DNA of 64,000 nucleotides from Terriglobia bacterium (lineage in GTDB: Bacteria; Acidobacteriota; Terriglobia; Terriglobales; Acidobacteriaceae): NCBI GenBank assembly GCA_020072645.1, contig JAIQGK010000003.1:372001-436000 (forward strand), in the 5' to 3' direction. Shown here in pieces: positions 1 to 8,157 of this stretch (position 1 is its first letter; the number at the start of each line of letters is the position of its first letter). The notes beneath the pieces were generated by a model. The model was given only the letters and a program-made list of their open reading frames with translations, did not search any database and was not told the origin of the DNA. The position numbers were made by a program, and so were the translations under genes.

Positions 1-1428
1 AACGAGCGCGGCAGCTAACGTCTCAGGTACTGATTTAGCGTAAACTCGGGCCAACTCCCAGACTAAAGCCTCTTCGGCGACAGCGAGATGGTGCGCGAGT
101 CTGGTGCACCATTGATGGTGGTCCACGCCATGTAGACCAGCAGAAAAATCGCCTAAATCCGTCCCGTACTGCACCTGGACAAAGGCACGGACTGCAGCAC
201 TGGCAAACAGCTCCTTTTCGGGTGGCAGCGTTCCGGGAAGAGCGAATATATTTTCCTTCGGCGTTGGTTGTTTGTCTCCATCCAAAACTACCGCGACTGG
301 CAAGCCGGCTTCTGCAACGGTCCGAATGGTCGTTTTCAGGTCTTCTGCCCCGCGCTCAGCGGCATAGATTCCGGTCGTCGATAATGCTGTCGGGTTTATC
401 CGTCGTATCAGTTCAGTCAAGATCGCCCGCGCGACATCGTCTTCGACTAGCACATTGAGTGCTTTGTCGTACCCCTTTGACATCAGGCTCTTCGCTTCGA
501 TTGAAGTAAGGCCATAAACGACCTTTATACCGCTCGATGAATTGTGGATATACACAGTCGATAAAGACGGCAGGGCAGCGAGCAGTGGGTCGCTGTGTGT
601 TGTTAGAAAAATCTGGTGACCGCGGCGAGTCGCGACGTCAACCAAGAAATTACCAAACTCGCGTTGCGCGTGAGGGTGCAGTGATGTTTCTGGCTCCTCA
701 ATCAGGACACAGCTTTGTTGCGGCAATGCTTCGAGGCTGGTAACGAGATATTGAATACGCCCTTCGCCGCACCCCATATGCGCTTCTGAATACATATTGC
801 CCCCGCGCTTTACCGAAACGACGGCTTTTGACCGGTCGGAATAAGAAACTGTATGCCGCTGCATATCGTCATACGACTGGTCCATGATTCTGCAGGTCCA
901 CTTCTTGATGTGTTCAGCAACGCCTTCGGAACTGTCAACCTTCAGCTTCGACGCATACCGGACAATAAAATCACGCATTTCGATTCGCGGAAGGTACAGG
1001 CCCACACCCGCGAATTGCGTAGGTCGCTCAAGGCGCCTTCGGTATCCAGACCAGTTGGACTTTGCCGCGTTACGAGAAATAGTCAGTTGTTTCAGGCTGT
1101 GATCCTTCTGCCAGAACTTGTATTCGACTCTCGCGTCCATCTTGAATGGGGAGGGGTCCAATGTGCCAACGACTAGGAAATCCTTGATGTAGTAAGAAAG
1201 GGCGAATTTCGGGTTATTTCTGTACGCGACAGCTGCAAGCTGAAGGAGGGTTGATTTTCCTGTACCGTTTATCCCGCAAAAAGCCGTGATTGGACTCTTA
1301 ACCTCGACGGTCGTATCGGCGTGGCAGCGAAAGCCATATACTCTCATTTGCGTCAGCACCGTGCCGAAATTATCAAAGCGATTCGTTTCAACAAATTTTG
1401 CCTGCAACACAGACCGCGGGTCACTCAT
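1..1428 (-). CDS. OLD-like AAA ATPase with TOPRIM-like C-terminus (3' end beyond window)
   Basis: Reading leftward from an ATG at 1428 the frame stays open to base 1, giving 476 codons with no stop, so the gene is cut by the window edge. An SMC/OLD-type Walker A (GINGTGKST) sits near residue 55. A signature-like stretch (GCGEGRIQYL) is followed by a Walker B ending in two acidic residues (CVLIEEPETSLHP). A HSDP/H-loop follows (TTHSDPLLAALP). Further on, LNVLVEDDVARAIL and VAVVLDGDK fit the acidic motifs of the TOPRIM nuclease half of OLD proteins. The start overlaps the stop of the upstream helicase by four bases (ATGA), so the two are translationally coupled and probably act together in defence. 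The family call is firm, the exact system is not. Confidence 0.8.
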   Translation of the reverse strand, partial: MSDPRSVLQAKFVETNRFDNFGTVLTQMRVYGFRCHADTTVEVKSPITAFCGINGTGKSTLLQLAAVAYRNNPKFALSYYIKDFLVVGTLDPSPFKMDARVEYKFWQKDHSLKQLTISRNAAKSNWSGYRRRLERPTQFAGVGLYLPRIEMRDFIVRYASKLKVDSSEGVAEHIKKWTCRIMDQSYDDMQRHTVSYSDRSKAVVSVKRGGNMYSEAHMGCGEGRIQYLVTSLEALPQQSCVLIEEPETSLHPHAQREFGNFLVDVATRRGHQIFLTTHSDPLLAALPSLSTVYIHNSSSGIKVVYGLTSIEAKSLMSKGYDKALNVLVEDDVARAILTELIRRINPTALSTTGIYAAERGAEDLKTTIRTVAEAGLPVAVVLDGDKQPTPKENIFALPGTLPPEKELFASAAVRAFVQVQYGTDLGDFSAGLHGVDHHQWCTRLAHHLAVAEEALVWELARVYAKSVPETLAAALV

Positions 1429-4400
1429 TCAGCAGCCTCAACGATTTCGTTTGCGCCCACGTAGTAATGCTCAACTCGCACGATGGGTTCCCAACCCAAC
1501 CGCGCCGGCTCTTGCACGATGTGAAGTTCAGCCTTCGACCCGCAATTGAAAACCACATATAACCAGTAATCCCGCTTCAGGCGCTCGGCAGTCTTGTATT
1601 CATTGGCTGTCAGCGCGACTTCACCGACACCCGCACGGCCCTTCACTTCAATAAACCGAACATCGGTAAACGTCTTCGCGTCGTGCGGGTGCGGCTTCCG
1701 TGAGATCAAGTCAAAACCACGATTTTCCGCCTCTACACTTTCAACTACCCAACCCCGGGCAATCTCGTACCGTTTTACTTCTTCTACGGCAACTCTCTCG
1801 ATCTCCTCATCCCGAACCATTGGCGCAATTCCCGGCGCATCTCGTTCGGGATGCGGCAAGACCCAGGCCCGCCCAAGGTGCTGGATGTCACCGATGGTGC
1901 ATTGCTTCTCGTTCCGCAATTCCGCTCGGCGGTTCTCCAGGCGATTGTTCAACTCATCGAGGTGTGCCTCGGAAAGAGCGATGTTTCCATCGAGCCCTGG
2001 AATGGTCGTACCTGCCTGCTGGCGACCGACGAGTTCCGCCAACTGCAAGTTCTGGCGGTGAATCAGTTCGCCAAGTGAAATCTCCATGTGCCGCGAGATC
2101 GTGTCCACTTCCTTGTCGCGCTGCGCCGCTGTTTCCGCCAGGAATGATTTCAATGCTAAATCGACCAGTACGCGTTCAACTCCTGCGCGATCTGGCAATC
2201 GACTGCCGTCGGGAACCGGTGTTCCTTTCGGCGCGGGTGAAACGTCTAGCAATAGCGTTGGTTGCCGGATGGCGAGGTCACCGCTTGAAGTGGCTTCTAC
2301 GATGAAGAGTCGGCGATGAAGTGTGTTCGCTCTGCCGTCCTTGATGGACGCGGCAAAAACATCGAGGCGGTACGGGGTCTTTGTGTGCAAGTCGTAAAAA
2401 ACGGCGCCGCGCCGAAGGTCGTCAGTCACCCTTGCGGTGACATCGTCTCGCACCGCTTCAAATAGCGGGTGGCCGGGAGTGACCCATTCCAAAGTTGGGT
2501 CTGCCGGCAGCAATGCTTTATCGAAAACTACTTTCTGGTACTCGCGTCCGAGTTTGCCGAACCTGCCTTCCAGCCGTTCGCCAATAGGCACGAGCGTGCG
2601 AGGAATCTTCCCGACGCGATAGACATGCCCGTCTTTCTGCACAGGGCGGGGATTGACACCAGCGATTGGGCCTGCCGTCGTGAAGAAATCCTCAATGACC
2701 TCGGGGATCAGGCGCCGCTCGCGGGCTTCAGCCGATTTGCCGACAATAGACGCCAGATTCAATTCGCGCTTCGCCAATCCTTCCAGTGTCGAATCGGTGA
2801 TTTTGCGGAAGCGACCCGCATCCACTTCACGCACGATCCGCGCTTCGATATTCGGCAGGTCAGTACGCTTGGCGTACATTTCCCGGAATAGCTTTTCAAG
2901 GAGGTTCGACGGAAAGACTTCGCCTATCACGTCAAAAACATGGTCGGTGCCGAGTTCGCGCCGGATCTCGCTCAACCGTTCTAGCAGCTTTTGGAGTACG
3001 CGGCCTTCTCGCGTATTCACGGCCACGAAGTTGGAAATGAGACAATCGTGCTCCTGCCCGTAGCGATGTATACGCCCCATTCGCTGTTCAAGCCTGACCG
3101 GGTTCCAAGGAATATCGTAGTTAATCATTAACCAGCAAAATTGCAGGTTGATGCCCTCACCGGCTGCCTCCGTAGCTACGAGAACCTGGGCTTCCTCGCG
3201 GAAATCACGCTCGGCATAAATACGCGTACCCGGTGTGTCGCGATCGCCAATCTTCATGCCGCCATGAATCTGGGTGACCTTGAGACCCCATTCGCGGAGC
3301 TTGCCAAGCAGACGCCCGTCTTTGCCGTCGCCGGCGAGGTAATCAAGTGTGTCTTTGTGCTCGGTGAAGATTAGGAGCTTTATCTTCGGATTCGAGAAGA
3401 TTTCAAGCTCGCTCAGAACCTTCTTGAGCTTCACCAGTTTGGATTCGATCTCGCGATGCTCAAGCACCCTCGCCTGGTCAATCAGCCGGCCGATTTGCTG
3501 AATGTCTTCTTTCAGCACAGTCGGGTCAAAACTGATTGCTGCGTTTTCAATCTCCTCGATATACTCTTCGCGCTCTTCCTCCGGCAGATCATCCAAGTCC
3601 TCAGGGATATCCATTTGCTTGCGCAGATACTCCCGTGGATCCTCGAGAATCTTCTTCCGCTTCTCGCGCATGCGTTCCAAGCTGCGGTGAACGGCGTAAA
3701 TGCTGGACGCGAATCGTCGTTGGAGCATGGCCATTGTGAAGGTCAGAGCACGGCTGCGGGGCGTATCTTCCTGTGCGGCCTTGATGGACTGGTCCTCCAC
3801 GTAGCGAGTCAAAGCATCGTAGAAGTCATATTCGTCGCCGTCCAGGTCGAACGATGCGGTGTTTACGGTTCGATTCGTGAACAGCTTCGTAACATTGCCG
3901 GTTTCCGGGTCTGGGAACGAGATCAACGCTTCTTTGGTCCTCCGCAGATAGAACGGAGCGTAGTTCCGGCGCATGGCTTCTTCGAGGCTTTTTACATTGC
4001 CATAAACGTCCCGGTCGAGTAGTTCGAGAAACAGGCAGAAATTCTCGGGATCGCCTTTATGAGGCGTGGCAGTCATCAGCAGGAAATGGTCAGTCATTCC
4101 CGACAACGACTCGCCCAAACGATATGCCAGGGTCTTCTTGTCCGCGCTATACGCTGCCATCTTGTGGGCTTCGTCAACGATGATCAAATCCCAACGGCTG
4201 CGGAGCAGACTGTCTTTCGCGTCCTCAATTCGGGAGACCCACGAAATGGAGGTGATGACCTGATTCCGCTCCTGCCACGGGTTCATCCCGTAATTTGCTC
4301 GGAGCACATCGCTGCGGATCAGCTCGAACTGCTCGCGGAATTTTTCCTTCATCTCACGTTGCCACTGGAACGACAGGCTTGCCGGCGTAATGATGAGAGT

Positions 4401-4853
4401 CCGCTTCACTAGCCCGCGAATTTTCAGCTCCTTGAGCAGCAAGCCGGCCATGATCGTCTTGCCTGCACCTGGGTCGTCGGCAAGAAGGAAGCGAATGCGC
4501 GGCATCGTGAGGAAATAGTCGTAGACTGCTTCAAGTTGATGTGGCAGGGGATCAACCCGCGCAATCGAGAGAGAGAAATACGGGTCGTACTCGTATGCCA
4601 GCCCTAGGCGAAACGCCTCGACGCCGATGCGGAATCGGCTCGGGTCACCGTCAAAGGGCTCCCTTTCAGGCGTTGCTTCCAATTGGGCAATCTGTTCTGG
4701 GCTGAGGATTGGCTCGTGGACCAAATTGCTGTTTAGACCCTTGCCGACCAGCTTTACCGAGGTACCCATCGGAATGGCAACAATGATCTGCACCGGTTCC
4801 GGGAATATTGATCCCCGTACAATGACGTTCGGTTTGAGTTGGTCCAAAATCAT
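1425..4853 (-). CDS. SNF2-family helicase with C-terminal DUF3883 (DrmD-like)
   Basis: This 1142-residue SF2 translocase has Walker A (DDPGAGKT, about residue 127), DEAH (about 228), the SAT-like motif TATPHKGD and motif VI (RLEQRMGRIHRYGQ). That is the HepA/RapA branch of SNF2. A long charged middle region follows, and the C-terminus holds a DUF3883 module (about 1020-1130) with FIEVKGRAG, which resembles the (D/E)xK core of PD-(D/E)XK-like folds. The same SNF2+DUF3883 build is typical of DrmD in class 1 DISARM, but no DrmA/B/C or methylase gene is visible here. It is the first gene of a leftward pair with the OLD-like ATPase. The ATG at 4853 follows a weak GGGAAA ribosome site. Role inferred: dsDNA translocation in phage defence. 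Confidence 0.85.
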   Translation of the reverse strand: MILDQLKPNVIVRGSIFPEPVQIIVAIPMGTSVKLVGKGLNSNLVHEPILSPEQIAQLEATPEREPFDGDPSRFRIGVEAFRLGLAYEYDPYFSLSIARVDPLPHQLEAVYDYFLTMPRIRFLLADDPGAGKTIMAGLLLKELKIRGLVKRTLIITPASLSFQWQREMKEKFREQFELIRSDVLRANYGMNPWQERNQVITSISWVSRIEDAKDSLLRSRWDLIIVDEAHKMAAYSADKKTLAYRLGESLSGMTDHFLLMTATPHKGDPENFCLFLELLDRDVYGNVKSLEEAMRRNYAPFYLRRTKEALISFPDPETGNVTKLFTNRTVNTASFDLDGDEYDFYDALTRYVEDQSIKAAQEDTPRSRALTFTMAMLQRRFASSIYAVHRSLERMREKRKKILEDPREYLRKQMDIPEDLDDLPEEEREEYIEEIENAAISFDPTVLKEDIQQIGRLIDQARVLEHREIESKLVKLKKVLSELEIFSNPKIKLLIFTEHKDTLDYLAGDGKDGRLLGKLREWGLKVTQIHGGMKIGDRDTPGTRIYAERDFREEAQVLVATEAAGEGINLQFCWLMINYDIPWNPVRLEQRMGRIHRYGQEHDCLISNFVAVNTREGRVLQKLLERLSEIRRELGTDHVFDVIGEVFPSNLLEKLFREMYAKRTDLPNIEARIVREVDAGRFRKITDSTLEGLAKRELNLASIVGKSAEARERRLIPEVIEDFFTTAGPIAGVNPRPVQKDGHVYRVGKIPRTLVPIGERLEGRFGKLGREYQKVVFDKALLPADPTLEWVTPGHPLFEAVRDDVTARVTDDLRRGAVFYDLHTKTPYRLDVFAASIKDGRANTLHRRLFIVEATSSGDLAIRQPTLLLDVSPAPKGTPVPDGSRLPDRAGVERVLVDLALKSFLAETAAQRDKEVDTISRHMEISLGELIHRQNLQLAELVGRQQAGTTIPGLDGNIALSEAHLDELNNRLENRRAELRNEKQCTIGDIQHLGRAWVLPHPERDAPGIAPMVRDEEIERVAVEEVKRYEIARGWVVESVEAENRGFDLISRKPHPHDAKTFTDVRFIEVKGRAGVGEVALTANEYKTAERLKRDYWLYVVFNCGSKAELHIVQEPARLGWEPIVRVEHYYVGANEIVEAAE

Positions 4854-5069
4854 TTTCCCGTAAACTCAAGTACTGCAGAGACTTACACTGCAAGCCGAAG
4901 GCTCGCACGCACCTAAAGATCCAAGGGGAAGCAATTCGCTGGTGGCCTTCAACTATAACAAAGGATTAGAGATAATCGCAGTAGATAAAGCGCCCTAGTA
5001 AATGCACAGTTCCGCTAAGCACCCCGGCAGGAAAAAAATTCCACCCGAGTCTCCGTTTGCATATGGCTC

Positions 5070-5897
5070 TCAGCTACGGAGGATGCGATAGCAGATCTCG
5101 CCATCATGAGCACGAAGAGTTCGCGTGGGGAGCTTCTCTACCAACTCCCAGTCGCTGAACGCAGCTTCCGTATCGAAAGCTCCAAGGATCATGAGTAAGC
5201 GCGAGGTGTCCATGCCCGCGACGGAGAAAGCGACATACGTGTCGTGCAATGTGTCGACAACCTCGACTAATACGGCAGCTGTTTCCTCGCCGCCGAGGAT
5301 ACCAACTTGCTCTACTCCAACATTTGAGCGAGCGCGGTCGAGAAGCTGTTGGGCGTCCTCGTAGAGGGTTTCTACGAAGCGCCGACCACGGTCCTCAAAC
5401 AATGCCGCGTAGTCATCCTCCGTCGGCATTAGGGCGCCTGCGCCGATCAGATCGTGAAAGTACGGGAATGCGTCATCGTCCTCGCCGGACCGATGCAGCC
5501 GATACGCACATAACCAAACGACTCGCTCGGCCTGATCGTACCAGGTTGCCCCACGGTGATCGTGCCCATGCCCAAGGCGATGAACGGTTAAATCGCCGGC
5601 TGCGGGCCCGACCGTCCGCGTTCCGATTGGTTCCGTCGCGCGCTGGGTTTCGAACGCATGGACGATAGGGTGTGCACGAGCCTCGGCAAACCTCGTGCTC
5701 GACTCGAAACCGAGATCGGAAACGAGGCATCGTAGCGTGATTCTGAGTTCGTATCTCTCACAGATGAAGGAGCCGCCTTGGCATCGAAATGGCTGTCGAC
5801 CGTTCACGGGGCGAATGCTCTGAATCTCAGTGGTCGACCTACCGCTTAATTCGTGCAGCAGCTTGCTTTGCACGCTCACGGTTATGGCGGTTCGCAT
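5070..5897 (-). CDS. unknown protein, partner of the upstream wHTH regulator
   Basis: I do not recognise this 275-residue protein. It is acidic and probably soluble, with no membrane segments. Recognisable stretches are HRLGHGHDHRGATWYD and an acidic helical part (GEDDDAFPYFHDL). The ATG at 5897 overlaps the regulator's 3' end by 59 bases. The first 30 residues look like the regulator's other frame, so a GTG at 5807 (VNGRQPF) is an equally good start. Translational coupling to a DNA-binding protein resembles toxin-antitoxin or regulator-effector pairs, and it lies divergent from the ubiquitin-like operon. No catalytic motif is apparent, so function is open. Confidence 0.6.
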   Translation of the reverse strand: MRTAITVSVQSKLLHELSGRSTTEIQSIRPVNGRQPFRCQGGSFICERYELRITLRCLVSDLGFESSTRFAEARAHPIVHAFETQRATEPIGTRTVGPAAGDLTVHRLGHGHDHRGATWYDQAERVVWLCAYRLHRSGEDDDAFPYFHDLIGAGALMPTEDDYAALFEDRGRRFVETLYEDAQQLLDRARSNVGVEQVGILGGEETAAVLVEVVDTLHDTYVAFSVAGMDTSRLLMILGAFDTEAAFSDWELVEKLPTRTLRAHDGEICYRILRS

Positions 5898-6741
5898 ACG
5901 CGGCTAATCCTTCTCTGTCGTTTTCTTTAAGCATGCGCCTGACGTCTTGTGACTCCGAGTCAAGGACGTCGCGGTGCCGGTCGAGGAATTCGCACCAGGC
6001 ACGCCGTAAGACTTCGGACGGATCGGATCCCTGCATCCTGGCTAGTCCCTCAACGCTGGCGCGAACTTCCTCTGGAATATTAAATTCCGAGCCTCCGCTG
6101 AACACCTGTTTAATGCCGGTTGTCGCGGCGCCGCTCATCTCCGCTGCAGATAGCAGGTCAATGAACGCGTCCCCCTCCCGACGCGACCGGCTCACTCGCT
6201 GGACATATCCTTTCTTTGCGAGAGCGCTCAGGCGATTGACAGCGGCGTTCACTTCTATGCCTGCGATGTCTGCGACTCGGGAGCTGGTCACTTCGCCGCC
6301 AGCGCTTCGAACCAATCCGTAGGTTTGCATTTCGACCGTAGTGAGAGCCCCAATGGGTCGCGCTTGACTTAGCGGCGCATCGGGAGCTGAGGAAAGAAAA
6401 ATTGGCAGCTCGTGTTTCTCAGCCAAAGCCTCCAGAAACTCTACGACCGCCTCGTCGGACGTCACGATGACGAGCGCAGCTGAACCGTAAACCCCTCTGC
6501 GTATGGACTGACCGAGTGGGAGGATCATTTCTTTGAGCGCACCAGGGGAAAACAAGCAACCCTCTAGATTGATAGAGAAGACGCGCTCCGAGTCTGTAGC
6601 GGTAGGTGGAAATTCCTTATCGCGATACCGCGCTATTTGATGGCGGTCGGGGTAGACAGCGGTTGGAGGCCGCGAAGGATGATACGCAATTGGCTTTTCC
6701 AGAACGCTCATATGAGGTGTCATCATAATGTATCGAAGCAC
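5839..6741 (-). CDS. winged-helix regulator with STAS-like N-terminus, putative repressor of the Ubl operon
   Basis: This is a 300-residue protein. Residues about 55-115 look like an alpha/beta STAS-like domain (VFSINLEGCLFSP, SAALVIVTSDEAVVEFLEAL). Residues about 140-195 form a MarR-like winged helix (TSSRVADIAGIEVNAAVNRLSALAKKGYV, where AAVNRLSAL is the recognition helix). Residues about 215-245 resemble a ribbon-helix-helix (FNIPEEVRASVEGLARMQG). It is transcribed from the minus-strand half of the symmetric promoter at 6766-6803, so autoregulation and control of the divergent Ubl operon is a natural inference. Starts at GTG 6741 or ATG 6726 are both possible, with no clear ribosome site for either. 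The domain names are my reading of the sequence only. Confidence 0.65.
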   Translation of the reverse strand: MLRYIMMTPHMSVLEKPIAYHPSRPPTAVYPDRHQIARYRDKEFPPTATDSERVFSINLEGCLFSPGALKEMILPLGQSIRRGVYGSAALVIVTSDEAVVEFLEALAEKHELPIFLSSAPDAPLSQARPIGALTTVEMQTYGLVRSAGGEVTSSRVADIAGIEVNAAVNRLSALAKKGYVQRVSRSRREGDAFIDLLSAAEMSGAATTGIKQVFSGGSEFNIPEEVRASVEGLARMQGSDPSEVLRRAWCEFLDRHRDVLDSESQDVRRMLKENDREGLAAYANRHNRERAKQAAARIKR

Positions 6742-6765
6742 GCCAAACCGGCGACTTTCATCACA

Positions 6766-6803
6766 CTTGACACAGTGTATTATGTGTATTACACTTTGTC
6801 AAG
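6766..6803. promoter_or_regulatory. palindromic operator with two overlapping divergent sigma-70 promoters
   Basis: Two 15-bp arms (6766-6780 and 6789-6803) are inverted copies with two mismatches around an 8-bp spacer. Each arm supplies TTGACA to one strand and the TACACT -10 to the other. The plus strand has TTGACA 6767-6772, 17 bp, TACACT 6790-6795. The minus strand has TTGACA 6802-6797, 17 bp, TACACT 6779-6774. It sits between the divergent regulator and the Ubl operon, and a GGAGG at 6807-6811 precedes the Ubl start. A dimeric repressor on the palindrome would shut both promoters together. Confidence 0.8.
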
Positions 6804-6815
6804 AATGGAGGCAGG

Positions 6816-7076
6816 ATGCCTGACAACGAGATAGATCTCGCTATCGTGGTGAATGGCCAGCCGACGGTGGTCCGCGCGAACAAGAACGCGCCGTTGCGAA
6901 CCGTTATCGCTCGGGCGCTAGAACAAACCGGAAATGCAGGACAACCGCCAGACAACTGGGAACTGAGGGACGCTGCCGGCGCTCCACTTTCTTTGGACCA
7001 GAAGATCGCCGACTTCGGTTTTCCCGCGGACATACGGTTGTTCCTGAATCTCAAGGCAGGAGTTGGCGGAGCATAG
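6816..7076 (+). CDS. ubiquitin-like beta-grasp protein with C-terminal Gly-Gly-Ala (BilA-like, DUF2604-like)
   Basis: This 86-residue protein has a beta-grasp pattern: strand LAIVVNGQPTVVRAN, helix LRTVIARALEQTG, strand WELRDAAGAPL, the turn LDQKIADFGFP and strand ADIRLFLNLKAG. It ends AGVGGA, so Gly84-Gly85 is followed by one residue, Ala86. A Gly-Gly tail blocked by a short extension is what a JAMM peptidase trims before E1 activation. The next three genes encode an E2-like protein, a JAMM protease and an E1, overlapping by 1-4 bases. It has a single domain, whereas ISG15-like BilA proteins are described with two, so this may be a variant. ATG 6816 has a strong GGAGG ribosome site. Confidence 0.85.
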   Translation: MPDNEIDLAIVVNGQPTVVRANKNAPLRTVIARALEQTGNAGQPPDNWELRDAAGAPLSLDQKIADFGFPADIRLFLNLKAGVGGA

Positions 7077-7693
7077 TGAGTCCGGAGCAATTTGTTGACC
7101 CGCAGGTGTCACGCGCGAAGTTCGATCGTGAGCTCGCCGAATATCGACACCTTGAGGCAGACTACCGTCGGCGCGGTTGGCTGCTGGTCAAAGCTGAGTT
7201 TCCATCGGTTCTCGTCGTCCTCGCGACGCCGCAGCTTACGCCTCCAGCGATCGTTACCGGCGTTGCGTTCGACTACACGAACTACGATATGCGGCCTCCC
7301 TCCGTGCGCCTAGTTGATCCCTTCACCTCGGAGCCGTACAAAATGAATGAGCTTCCCACTCATCTCAAGCGGTCTGTAGAAACGGGTGGCTCACCCATTC
7401 CGGGTCTGCAGCTTCCGCTCGGCGCGCAGGCGCGGTTTATCTCCCAGCAGCCGCTGATGCAGTGGTATGGACCGGAGGATATACCTTTTTTGTGCATTGC
7501 CGGTGTTCGTGAATATCACGAGCATCCAGGACATTCTGGCGATGCTTGGGAGCTACACCGTCGCGCCGGTGCAGGTCGTCTTGTCCGACTGCTGGAGACC
7601 ATTGCAAAGTATGGAGTGCAGCCGATTTCCGACTACCAAGTATCACTACAACCTCGCATCTCGGGATTTATTCAACGAGAGGTGCCGTCGTGA
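7076..7693 (+). CDS. E2-like ubiquitin-conjugating protein (BilB-like, possible CEHH metal site)
   Basis: This 205-residue protein has an E2 layout: a first helix (FDRELAEYRHLEADYRRRG), hydrophobic strands, then FDYTNYDMRPPSVRLVDPF, which parallels the E2 strand that ends in proline-proline. It has only one cysteine, Cys140, in PFLCIAGVREYHEHPGH, the place where an E2 catalytic Cys would be. Glu146, His148, His150 and His153 follow it, which also fits the predicted metal-binding CEHH module found in bacterial E1/JAB operons. The start is GTG 7076, sharing one base with the Ubl stop. In this operon it would accept Ubl from the E1 and pass it to targets. E2 fold versus metal-binding role needs a structure prediction. 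Confidence 0.75.
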   Translation: MSPEQFVDPQVSRAKFDRELAEYRHLEADYRRRGWLLVKAEFPSVLVVLATPQLTPPAIVTGVAFDYTNYDMRPPSVRLVDPFTSEPYKMNELPTHLKRSVETGGSPIPGLQLPLGAQARFISQQPLMQWYGPEDIPFLCIAGVREYHEHPGHSGDAWELHRRAGAGRLVRLLETIAKYGVQPISDYQVSLQPRISGFIQREVPS

Positions 7694-8157
7694 CGCTCAC
7701 GCAGGTGGAGCAGTTTCAAGTGCCCGCAAAGGTTGTTAAAGAGACTGAGGGGATCCTGCGCAGCGCGGGCGCCAAGGGGTACGAAGCTTTTGTACTCTGG
7801 AGTGGTCGGCAGCAGGGTCGATTGTTCAACATTCTGACGGCCCACGTTCCAAAACAAAACTCGTATCGCCTGCATAGCGGGCTGTGCGTACGTGTCGAAG
7901 GCGACGAGCTTCACCGCCTCAACGTGTGGCTCTACGAAGCAGGCGAAGTCTTGGCCATTCAGGTCCATGCCCACCCAGACGAGGCGTATCATTCCGAAAC
8001 GGATGATACCTATCCAATCGTGGCAACACTGGGCGGCCTTTCCATCGTCGCAGCGGAGTTTTGCCGCGCGGGTCTCTTCACGTCTTCGACCGAGATATAC
8101 CGCCTCCAGCCAGACGGTTGGACCAAACAAAAAGCTGATCTGGTGAAGGTGACATAG
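7690..8157 (+). CDS. JAB/MPN (JAMM) Ubl-specific isopeptidase (BilC-like)
   Basis: This is a 155-residue protein from GTG 7690, overlapping the E2-like stop by four bases (GTGA). The JAMM zinc site is complete: Glu32 in YEAFVLWSG, then His93-x-His95-Pro in VHAHPDEAYHSETDD, with Ser102 and Asp105. This is a metalloprotease of the deubiquitinase class. Its expected jobs are trimming Ala86 off the Ubl to expose Gly-Gly and removing Ubl from conjugates. A longer in-frame reading upstream to 7546 lies inside the E2-like gene and is not needed. The operon position between E2 and E1 matches the BilABCD order. Confidence 0.88.
   Translation: MTLTQVEQFQVPAKVVKETEGILRSAGAKGYEAFVLWSGRQQGRLFNILTAHVPKQNSYRLHSGLCVRVEGDELHRLNVWLYEAGEVLAIQVHAHPDEAYHSETDDTYPIVATLGGLSIVAAEFCRAGLFTSSTEIYRLQPDGWTKQKADLVKVT

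Noticed and set aside
3456-4022. 188-residue plus-strand open frame
   Set aside because: Antisense to the SNF2 helicase, which has clear motifs in its own frame.
1425-4853. complete DISARM system
   Set aside because: Only a DrmD-like helicase is visible; DrmA, DrmB, DrmC and the methylase are not in the window.
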